Shown one piece after another: positions 43,001-52,220 of a stretch of 52,220 nt of DNA; the first letter of the stretch is position 1; the number at the start of each line of letters is the position of its first letter. Source of the stretch: Russula earlei (taxonomy: Eukaryota; Basidiomycota; Agaricomycetes; Russulales; Russulaceae); the NCBI GenBank assembly GCA_025769875.1, contig JAGFNK010000371.1, forward strand, positions 1 to 52,220. Direction: 5' to 3'. The notes beneath the pieces are model-generated. The model saw only the letters and a list, made by a program, of their open reading frames with translations. It was not told the origin of the DNA and did no database searches. Made by a program: the position numbers and the translations under genes.

Positions 43001-45159
43001 TCCCAACTCTCCCGGCTTTGAGGCCAGGACTCCGCTTCACATGGTATCAAAAGTTGGACACCAAGTGCCCGTGGAATCAGTCCTCGGAATCGCACGTCTC
43101 CTGTTGAATTCTGGAGCAAGAGTGGATGAGACCGACGATTATGGTTGGACGCCTTTACACACAGCAGCTCGGAATGGTCACCGTGAGGTTGCGGAATTAT
43201 TAGTCTTGTCCGGTGCCAGCCTCGATGCACGGAATAACGACGAAGACATTCCATTGGCCATGGCGTGTCGTAATGGGAAGCTTGACGTTGCACGGTTTCT
43301 TATAGACCGTGGCTCCGACCTGAGCTCTCAGAGCGAGGATGGCATGACTCTATTACACTTTGCCTCAAAATTTGGACATGTCGATATCGCCCGGCTATTG
43401 CTGGATCGCAAGGCTGATATGAACGTACTCGAAACAGATCGCTGGACCCCGCTACATTATGCGTCAGCCTATGGTCACCTCGATGTCACAAGATTACTCA
43501 TTAAATCCGGTGCAATCGTTGACAGCCGGGCCGACGATGGGGTGACCCCCTTGTCAAAGGCATCGGAGGAGGGGTTCCTCGATATCGCTCGCTTCCTAAT
43601 TGAGAGCGGTGCTGATCTGTCATCCAGAGATGATGAAGGCTACACACCATTTCACACCGCATCAAAAGGAGGACACCTCCAAGTAGTGAAGTTCTTTCTA
43701 GAGTGCGGCGTCGACATCGACATCCGGAATGGAAACAAGGAGACACCTTTAGATTTGGCTTCCGGCAACGGGAAACCGGATGTGGTACGGTTCCTAATCG
43801 AGCAAGGAGCGGACATCCATACTCGGGACAAAGATGGTTGGAATCCGTTGCACATTGCATCACAAAATGGATGTCTCGATGTCGTGAAACTGTTGACAGA
43901 CAGTGGCTCCCCCGTCGACATTCGAAACGATGCGAAGATGACGCCATTGGCCATGGCTTCGAAGGAGGGGGAGGTCGAAGTCTCTCGGTTCCTTATCGAG
44001 CGAGGGGCCGATATGAATGCGCGGGACGAGGACCACTGGGTGCCGTTACACTTCGCATCACGACACGGACATTTAGAGGTCATCCGGCTGTTTCTAGAGC
44101 GTGGCGTTGATCTCAACGTCCTGGAAAAGACTCTCTGGACACCATTGCACTTCGCGTCACGATACGGTCATCTTGAGGTCGCCCGGTATTTGCTGGACCA
44201 TGGAGTTGGTCTCAACGTCCAGGCTGATGACCTCTGGACCCCATTGCACCTAGCATCAAACAACGGCCACGCGAAGATCGCCCACGTGCTTGTCGAGGGT
44301 GGTGCAAAAGTCGACGTTTTTAATCGCGAGCAGGAAACTCCGCTTTACCTCTCAGCTGGAAATGGGCATGTCGAGATCACTCGTTTTCTAATCGAGCACG
44401 GGGCGAATCTGCATTCAGCTGACAGCAACGGCAAGACTCCATTACATTCCGCGGCACAAAGTGGGCACCTGGAGGTCGTGAAGTTGTTGGTTACGCGGGG
44501 CGCGAACGTCGATGCGATGAACAAGGCCAGTCAGACGGCGGCAGAATTAGCATCGGAGCATGACCACGGCGAGATTTCGAGGTTCCTAGCGGAGTACAAG
44601 TCAGGCGAGATGTCCCAAACCAACTTATCGTTGAACACCGCTGATGACGATGCCGATGAGGAGAGTAAGGACAAGGCAAACGCTTCGTTGATCACTGCAT
44701 CAGACGAGGGTGAGTTCGATGTTGTGGAGTCGTTACTGGAGCAAGGCGCAGATGTGAATGCCCGAAATGAGGATTTCGAGACACCACTGGAGCTAGCGGC
44801 GAAGAAGGGGGAGCTCAAAGTTGTGCGGTTTGCTCATCGAATGGGGTGCGACGGTGGATTCACGTGATAAGAGGGGGTGGACCCCCCTACACGACGCATC
44901 ATTAGAAGGAAATTTCGAAATCTCAAAGGTGCTCGTCGACCATGGGGCAAACGTGAACGCAAGGACGATTGACCATTGGACTCCGCTACATCTTTCAGCA
45001 TACAACGGAAACCTCGAGATTGCGGAGCTGTTACTTGAACGCGGCGCAGACGTGCATGCGTTGACTGACGAAGGCAGAACTGCCTATGAACTGTCGCTCG
45101 AAGATGGATCTCGAAACATCGCAGATCTGCTTCAGAAGCATAAGGCGCGTGCACTATGA
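40039..45159 (+). CDS. STAND/NLR-like receptor: Goodbye, NACHT, ankyrin repeats (frameshifted near 3' end)
   Basis: Exons: 40039-40320, 40385-40438, 40496-40691, 40740-40892, 40951-40989, 41039-41080, 41137-41307, 41365-41389, 41441-42040 and 42104 onward; introns 48-64 nt, phases fitting. As written the frame stops at 44867 (1441 residues); an extra G at 44832 explains it, and the shifted frame continues with three more ankyrin repeats to 45159. Domains: N-terminal Goodbye-type region (LPFPPAKA-like FPPAKAFFVGID), NACHT with Walker A GKPGSGKST (about 311-319) and Walker B YIILDALDE (about 412-420), winged-helix region, then about 19 ankyrin repeats (WTPLHxASxxGHLEVxRxLL) before the shift. 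Such fungal NLRs are thought to sense non-self, with the ankyrins as sensor. Ligand and effector are unknown. Confidence 0.88.
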
Positions 45160-46085
45160 TGTATACAGTTCGTGAATGCCAGCATATTGCACTGATGTGA
45201 CATCTGACCGTGCTATGGATTTCAGACGCGCGAGCACTGTGGGAAGCCTGTTTGCACACTGGCGTTGTTGTTGAAGTCACACGGGATATGCCGGTGCGAT
45301 GTATGTTCAGATGTGCGAAGCACGTACAGGGCACCTAGATTGCCTAGATAGATAACAAGCTCATTGTTACCAGTGTCCTGACCCATAACCACCACTGGCA
45401 CCATCGCCTATGCCTATAGTGAAAAACATCTCCCTAGGGCAACAACTTGTCTCACTGCTCCCCTGCAATCATGACTTGCTTGCATCTGTCCTGGGGCTTA
45501 TCTCAAGCACCTAAGATCCATTATGATCTTATCTAATCTACACTGCGCATTTCTACACGAACTGCCTTGGAGTGAAGGAGCTTCAAATGACAGTGGTGCA
45601 CTGGCAGGCAGTCAAATTACAGGTCTGGTGCCAGTCGGTAGTGTCGTGACGCACCACTGGTATGAGCATGATTATAAACGAAGATTCCCTCGTCTAGTTC
45701 GTGCTGTGATGCTTGAACACAAGATATTCAAGAGTTTGTGACCTCTGTGTCTCGTGTACCGGTACTGTAACTTACCCTATGCTCGAATAGCGTGAGAAGT
45801 CACCCTGTACTCGGTTCCCAACCGATTGTGAACGGAGAAGGATTGGATTCTGAGACTACGAACCTCCAAGTGAGGTCCTACACGAGCTAATATACACCAG
45901 CAGAATTCGAGACATTACCAGTACTTTCCAAGCCCCTGACTGCATCAGAAACCTTTTCGCACCCCAAAACGTTTACCAGGCTTTCCCTTTCCCCTTACAC
46001 CCCACCGCATTGGCGGCGTAACTATTAGACTCGATTGAATTCGGAAAGGATTTCCAACTTTATACGTCCCAAAGCAGCTTCACCC
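45160..46085. other. Intergenic region between NLR and P450 genes
   Basis: The two genes converge here, so this is shared 3' flank. A 72-codon frame at 45523-45741 has no recognisable feature. GGAAAGGATTTCCAACTTTA near 46043 has a near-identical partner near 50163. Confidence 0.45.
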
Positions 46086-48058
46086 TCACGACCCCCGCAG
46101 CTCGCGTTCCTGTGACAGCAGGCTGGACGCCTCGGGAAACCGTGGAGTGATCTCGCACTCGAAGGGGATCGGACGTCTGTGGGAGAAATTAGCTATCGAT
46201 TTAGGAGGCACGTGAACGTAGGATTGCTTACATAATAACACCTTGGTCGATATACCCATCCAAGTCCAAAGGAAGAAATTTCCCGAACGCATCTTTTTTA
46301 CGCTCGATGTTGCTTGCCCACAGAGTGACCGCAATTTCAATGAAAAGGGAGTTGTTGGCCAGATAGCGACCAGGGCACTCCCTGCGGCCAAATCCATATG
46401 CGAAATGACCTTCCTCCTTGGAGACGGATGGGCCCGGTGCAATCTCCCCATTGGCATCAAGATGCCGTGTCGGGTCGAAATCGGCTACATTCTCCCCGTA
46501 GATTTCAGGATCGCGGTTTATTTGCCATATATTGGAGATACAAATCGTGCCCTTGGGGATGAACATTCCTTGGTACCAGTCGTCTTCGGTCAATTGATGA
46601 GGTAGGCCAAGTGGAGCGAGTGATGACCAGCGGAGGAGCTCTTTTACCATGGCACGAATGTAGGGCAAGTGCGGATAGTCGGAAAAGGTGGGCAAACGGG
46701 CGCGGCCAACAACTGCGTCGAGTTCTGCGTGTGCACGAGCCTGTGTCTCTGGATATGCAAGCATTGCAAGTAACCACCAAGCCAACGCAACAGAACTGGA
46801 ATCTGTGCCAGCGATGCTACGGAGGAGGATAAGGTATTGATTCAACAAACAGCGTGTTACAGTGCTTACTACAAGGTCCCCGCAAGCCACGAACGCTCCC
46901 TTGGTGAGAGCTTGTTTCTATCCGCATCACGGATCAATGTTGCGCCTAGACTTTGATGATCATCTCCCTTTGCCTGCGCGAGTGTCATATTTTATAATGT
47001 AGTGGATGCTTCATAGGTGAGCAGCGCTACGTACCACGTTTGCTTCAATTGGACGAAGAAGACCTTCAAACATTGCTGAATCTTTCTCGAAATACTCCTC
47101 GGCATCGCGTTTCCACTTCGCCAGGCTATTTCACCTATTTCACCACCAGTTTGTTGTAATAGATTTGGCGAGACGTACCTGCTAGGGATGTATCGCATCC
47201 ATGGAAAAAAACTCGACCAAGTAAGCACCTGGGTAAGCAGCGCTTGTGAGACGAGCTGCGATATTGGAGATGGCCACGACAACATGATCTTCTTCAGATG
47301 TGATTGAATGGTACTTGTAGAGGACAGACAGAATCACTGATGCTGCGGTGCGGCCACAATGCCGGTTCCATTTTGCGGGCTCGGCAAGCAGGTCACTAGC
47401 CAGGAGAATAGCTTCTGTTGTTTGCGATTCGTGAAACTTCTTGACCACACTCCTGTTGAATCCTTCATGGGAGGCCTTGCGCATCCGACGCCAACTGGGT
47501 TTTTGTTTTTTAATCATTTCAGGCGAAGAATCAATTTGGAAAGAAAGCAAGACTCACATATCACCGTACTGGGCGAAAGCGATGACGAGGCCGCCAGTCA
47601 TAATGTCACTTGCGACAATGTTTCGTGGCCGACTAGAATATATCCCTGACCGTCGATCGAGCAGATCTACGGCGACTTTATGAGAGTTGAGGACGACGAT
47701 CGGCTGACCAGCCACATTGAGGTAGATAAGATCCCCTGGTCCGGTCTACTTTAGTCCAAGCGACGAAAGGGAAATAGACATAGAACTTGCCATAGTCCTT
47801 TCGCCATGCTGCGAACTTGAGCCATTGTCCTTTTTTCAGCTCGAGGAGATTCCCTATGATCGGATAACCACGGGGTCCCGGAGGTAGCTTGCGATATGGA
47901 CTCGAAAAGTAGTGAGCTGCATATAACATAATGACGCCAAGAATGACGCCAGCTGAGAAAATTCCACGCTCTTGCACCTTCAACCAAAGGTGGCGGGGTA
48001 AAATCTTGGAAGGCTCAAGTAGGCGGAAGGAGGCGGCAGAGAGGGACTCGGAAAACAT
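46086..48058 (-). CDS. Cytochrome P450 monooxygenase (one homopolymer frameshift)
   Basis: Minus-strand exons: 48058-47791, 47735-47558, 47494-47179, 47125-47035, 46973-46870, 46816-46232 and 46176-46086. Introns are 53-63 nt; the first has a GC donor (G|GCAAGT). A membrane anchor (GVILGVIMLYAA) precedes the hinge KLPPGPRGYPIIGN. The I-helix AGTDSSS, ExxR (KELLR), a PERF-like FDPTRH and the heme loop FGFGRRECPGRYLA are all present, with the heme cysteine near residue 466. Exon 3 contains seven A/T bases (47205-47211) where six keep the frame into PWMRYIPSR; skipping one gives 543 residues. It is likely an ER-bound heme enzyme oxidising an unknown substrate. The start at 48058 gives a normal-length N-terminus; upstream in-frame ATGs exist. 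Confidence 0.87.
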
Positions 48059-51000
48059 GACCGTAGACAGCCAGTGGGTGGGGTTACTAGTATTGTGGGA
48101 CGAGCAGTAAGCCATATTTAAATGGTTTTGCGAAATCTTGACGCTCATGAAAAAAAAAAACCAGGATGCCATTTCCAATAAAGTAGAACGCTTCATATTT
48201 TTTCAAAGCGCCAGTCTAACCCTGGGGTAAGATTCCTACAAGGCCAGGGACAGTCGTCTTGTTCAAGGGTTTAGTGGCGACAACAGGGCAGAATAGTGAT
48301 ACAAGACTTGAGTGAGCCTGACATGGATTGGAAGGTTCTGTGCTTTAGGATCAGTATACACCACCCAAGGTCTGGTTTACTAATCGCGTTATCCTTAGAG
48401 ACGCTGATGTCCAGTATTTTCATTGTCAAGGATTCATTTCTAGTTCGGACGGGGACGGGGTTTGCTTGAGATTTGGTCAAAGTTGAGAACATCCGACATC
48501 CCATTTCAAATTAGTACGATTCACCTGAGCCAGACTTAACCCCAAGGTGATACGACCTACACAGGCTTAGTGCTTCCCAAGATGTGTGGTAGTATTATCA
48601 TGTCCATGTTTCATCCATCTAGGAGCCTAAAGTAGATGCCCGCTGTAGCGAGCGCCTTGAGGGCACGTACCTGAGACCGGTGTTACAGAATCAAAGACTC
48701 GGAACGAGTCGTGGAAGTGATTCAGAAGGGGGACGAGCTCGGGGAAACAAGCCCGTGGAGCGTCAAGGGTTGGGAATCGGCGCTCAGGTGGTCAGGTGAA
48801 TGATTGGATTGCTGGTCCGCGGACGATCGCATCCATGTAACTTGAACCGCCCTCCGACTCGTATAATTTTTTGAAAAACTGTACCATCTGTCCTCATAGG
48901 CGTGGCGTGTCCCATGAGCCTTCACATCATATCTTAATACTCTGAGGATCGTTTCCTGTGCTCTGGTGAGCGCGAATTCTTGTAGATGAAAGGTTTAAGA
49001 AAATCATACTTAGGTTGCGACTGCGACTGTTGTGCAACGAGCAACTTTTGCCATCACCTCGCCTCTTTCACCAGAATACCATCATGATAGGACCCTAAGC
49101 CTTAATCGCACGCGCGGTCTTCCACTGGGCCTTGGCAGGATTTGATGCCTTGCATGTTATCTTCGACTTGCTTCAAGGACTTCGGATCTAAGCTTTCGAG
49201 AACGAGAAGGACATCCAAGACTCCATCAGCCTCAGTGCACACAGCTAGATGCCGCTGTCAACGGTCGAGACCAGCCAGGGAGCGCCTTGGAGGCGCGTCT
49301 ACGAGCATTCCAGGCCAGGCCGGACCCCAGGCGGCCTCTTCAGCTTTTCTAGACCGCCCGAAGGGGCTACTGCACGGCGCAGGCGCACGGCTGTCCGACT
49401 CGGCGTGGCCCCACTTCCGCATATATATGCGCATCTCATTCGGCCTCGAGGAACAACATCTGCGCGGAAAAACAAAACTATAGGTCGGATGATCGCAGCG
49501 GCACCTGCTCCGAGTCAGGTAAGCGAGGGCGAACTTGAGGGTCCTGAGGCCTCAGGGCATTCTCCTTTTGATTGTGCCTTCGCGTAGCAGCTTTAGCGTC
49601 GCCCTTGAAGCAGGGGGAGGGGAGGGGGAAAAAGTCGGAGAGAGAAAAGAGGAGGGGAAGACCGGCAGCGCTTAGGAGCCAAGCCCTAGGGTCAGCGCCG
49701 ACTCGGACCGAGTCAGCTCGCACTCGGGCCAAGTCCTTCGCACCTCCCCTCTCCCACCACCTTGCCTCACCCTGCTTTTTGTGTTGTCCAGCTGTCCGGC
49801 CCACGACGGACTCTGTGTTTAATTCGGGACGACGAAACTTGACGCGCGACAGAAGATGTGTAACTTGAATGGGAGTTTTGTGTTCTGTGTATGCCAGTGG
49901 TGATGTCACCTTGGAAAGTCTAGCGTAGCTACTGTAAGCAAACTACACTATGAATTGAACTTCTCGACAACCTCTCAGTCTATGTGCATGCAGTGAATGA
50001 ACCGCTTTTGAAAGAGCGCGAGACGGGTGTGGAGGCGGCTCGGGTGCCAGTGTCGTGGCTAAGTGGGGACGAAGATTGACTGTGTGCAGGTCTATCTTAT
50101 TCTAACATACGGCCATGCTGTATCAAGAGTGACTGCGTGTCGTGTATATACCGTAATTTATACGGAAAAGATTTCCAACTTTTATACAGGCTAATAAGGC
50201 ACTCTCGGATGTACGTGGACGAGTCTGCTTACACAATATCACCGGATCCATTACCCATAGGGACCGACCAAATACATCCAATCAATCAAAAACCACGTCC
50301 TGGCTGGCTGCACATACCCGGTGTTCTTTTAATTTGGTGACGATGACTTCAACAACATCGAGGGCAAGAGAACGTGGTTGATCGATAATGGCAGGGATGG
50401 CCGAGTGGCCGATTCAGGCTCTCTGCACCAACACTGGCGGTGCGTCCACGCTTTCAATTTGACCAACGTATTCTCATCCTACTTGCGGTGAAATTCTCCA
50501 AGACAAGAGACGCAGTGGTGGCGAAATCTCCGCACGTTCTTAGTTATGGTATCCATCCACCGGGTGTGCAACCCACTACGCCACAGCCTGAGTTGGAGCG
50601 TAGGCTGGCTTGGTACGAATAAACCATTGGCAAGTGTATCATCACATGTCTTAATTTGTGGGATAAGCCATGGTGCACGATGTGTTGTTTGCGGGGCAGC
50701 CTGACTTATTACATGTGCCTGTAATTTTGGCAGAGCCATCAGACTTCACATGTCGCAATAGCCCCTCTACCGGGCCCATGTGTCTCTTCCTCTCCGCTGC
50801 CTCTGCCCGACTTGCAAAGCCAGATTCAGTACTCCGTATTCCATCGGCTCTCCACCATTGTCTTACTAGGACCGAACCGCTCATCGCCACAGGTATTGGT
50901 TGGCGTTGCTTGTGGTACCATACGAAACATCTCTACAAAGCTTGCAAATCAGATCGGTTTCAGATATTTTGTGAGTACATATGGAGTTCATATATTCCCA

Positions 51001-51785
51001 AGCTCACGGAGCCTGTCCGTGTGCGACGCTGTTTGATGTGGCCAACATCATCGCTGGCTTTTTATATAGGACAATACTAAACTTTCCCCACACACACCAG
51101 CTGCACCGTGTTGCATTGTCATCTTCTTTGAAGCCGATTTACAAGTATGTCAGGGGATAAGCGAATCTCTCTATATCCTATGCTTTTGTTTGTCTGCCTG
51201 CCAAATCTGTTTCTATTTCTCAGCAACGTTTGAGGTTTATGAAGCCAGGTCTTCCAGGTCTTCGTGATGCTTAATAAAACGACCTGACAGCTACGCTAAA
51301 AATATTGTGAGTGACCCCAATCTAGAGTACGCTTATGATTTCCTCGAGAATCATGCGTCTCAAGCGAAATCGCTGGCCTCTGACTGTGAGATCATCTCAG
51401 TCACCTGGTCTTGTAATTATAATTCCTGGATGGTGCGTGCGGCCACCTGATCATACTGTGACTGATGCGTGCCCTTATAGATTGTGCATGTCTTTGTGAG
51501 TTCCCGATTTCAGGGAGACAAATCGATGCCACGGTTTCGAAAACAATCACATAGGCCCGTAAAACGGTCACTACATATCCTCTGAATAATGAATCAACTA
51601 TAAACTTCCAACTTTCCTATCCTCGTGCCGAAACGGTTAATAACAGTCTGCCGCTTGTATGCGAGGGTGGCCACCAGCTCTTGGTTGACTCATGCTTTGA
51701 GGAGTTTGACCGCATCGCTGCGCCTCCTAGGTTGTGGACGCGAACGATTGATCATGATATCTGTTGTTATACGTGTGAGAATCGC
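48059..51785. other. Long region without convincing genes
   Basis: Frames of 60-145 codons occur on both strands around 49.1-49.9 and 50.4-51.1 kb, but none has a recognisable domain. Many are antisense shadows in GC-rich DNA. A GCATATATATGC palindrome lies near 49420. An A-box-like TGGCCGAGTGG at 50398-50408 resembles a tRNA D-arm, but no matching T-arm or acceptor stem follows. Single-exon lineage-specific genes cannot be excluded. Confidence 0.4.
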
Positions 51786-51965
51786 CTACCTATTCGACGT
51801 CTTTTTCTTTTTTGCTGCTGCGGTGTCATGTATAGAGAACCCGATGCCCGTTCCCACTAAGCCCGTCATGACAGCCAACGTGGCGAATGGAACAATGATG
51901 TGTTTATCGAACGGGAGCGGCGTTCTTCTCATAAGTGACGATCTTTTGTGTCTTGGGGGTGCCAT
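51786..51965 (-). CDS. Small predicted membrane protein, 59 residues
   Basis: A minus-strand ATG at 51965 opens a 59-codon frame ending TAG at 51786. The N-terminus is basic (MAPPRHKRSSLMRRTP). A hydrophobic segment follows (HIIVPFATLAVMTGLVGTGI), then a short lysine-rich tail. A basic start plus one membrane span and a charged tail is common in small inner-membrane proteins of mitochondria, but that is inference. AGG|TAG at the stop could alternatively be a GT donor (AG|GTAGGC), in which case the protein would continue. Confidence 0.5.
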   Translation of the reverse strand: MAPPRHKRSSLMRRTPLPFDKHIIVPFATLAVMTGLVGTGIGFSIHDTAAAKKKKTSNR

Positions 51966-52220
51966 TGTAGAGAGGGGTGAGCCATAGTCCCGCTCAGATC
52001 TGCAAAGTCAGCCTAAGTTAAATATAATGGAAGAGGTAGGCGGAACTCGATAGAATGAATGGCGAATGCTGGCCCGAAACTGACACCAACGGCCAAGGCA
52101 GAAAATGGCAAAAACAGAGGATGCACGCATTTTTATATTATGATTGGGATTGTAGTTTTAGGGAAAGGAGTGAGTGGAAGTCGAATAAGACAGCGGACAG
52201 CGGCGTTTGAGACAATTGTC
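51966..52220. other. Right edge of window
   Basis: This is the likely promoter and 5' region of the small minus-strand gene. No other feature is seen. Confidence 0.4.

Noticed and set aside
43501..44116. Minus-strand and alternative plus-strand frames inside the ankyrin region
   Set aside because: They are shadows of the repetitive ankyrin coding sequence.
49142..49909. Several 95-143 codon frames on both strands
   Set aside because: GC-rich low-complexity sequence; no domain, start context or splice structure supports one frame over another.
50390..50460. tRNA-like segment with perfect A-box (TGGCCGAGTGG) and a pairing D-stem
   Set aside because: No matching T-arm/B-box and no acceptor complement follow; the same bases lie in a short open plus-strand frame, so this is probably chance or a very degraded tRNA.
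1..52220. CRISPR arrays, bacterial operons, phage genes, rRNA
   Set aside because: The sequence is eukaryotic (introns, LTR elements, NLR, P450); no regularly spaced identical repeats, rRNA-like blocks or bacterial gene layout were seen.

Overview
The window looks like nuclear DNA from a basidiomycete, most likely an Agaricomycete. Genes are split by many introns of about 48-80 nt. There is a tandem pair of F-box genes of the expanded agaricomycete type, a Goodbye-NACHT-ankyrin STAND receptor, a cytochrome P450 with basidiomycete-style introns, and a chromodomain Ty3/gypsy element. I cannot name a genus from sequence alone.

Layout. 0.5-5.8 kb: two tandemly duplicated F-box genes, each preceded by a copy of a dispersed repeat (R1), then a relic of a CNT-type nucleoside transporter. 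7.2-12.2 kb: two tandem six-exon genes of the GH15 (glucoamylase) family with matching intron positions. Both lack the glutamate pair that holds the catalytic general acid, so they look like conserved pseudoenzymes. 13.2-13.7 kb: a small secreted-protein gene whose 3' end runs into the inverted repeat of a DNA transposon. 13.6-38.8 kb: about 25 kb of nested transposable elements. It starts with a pogo-like transposon holding a solo LTR with target duplication. A strongly CpG-poor patchwork follows, with several LTR families (called A, B, C, D and E here), a Tc1-like transposase relic and a Myb/SANT-like relic. Next is a near full-length chromodomain gypsy element with two 492-bp LTRs, then a 5'-truncated second LTR element. 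40.0-45.2 kb: the STAND/NLR-like gene with a single-base frameshift in its ankyrin array. 46.1-48.1 kb: a P450 on the minus strand with a homopolymer frameshift and a GC-AG intron. 48.1-52.2 kb: almost gene-free, except for a 59-codon membrane-protein ORF on the minus strand.

Connections. Genes outside the transposon block do not form an obvious pathway. They are typical accessory genes: F-box, secreted enzyme-like, secreted small protein, innate-immunity-like receptor and P450, all next to repeats. Most broken transposon frames are explained by CGA-to-TGA changes, together with strong CpG loss in the middle of the block. This fits cytosine methylation followed by deamination. The two most unusual observations are the paired GH15 proteins without a general acid, and an extra zinc-knuckle ORF in the env position, just before the 3' LTR, in two different LTR elements.

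Exon boundaries were inferred by eye from splice signals, reading-frame phase, paralogue comparison and family motifs. No alignment or database search was run.
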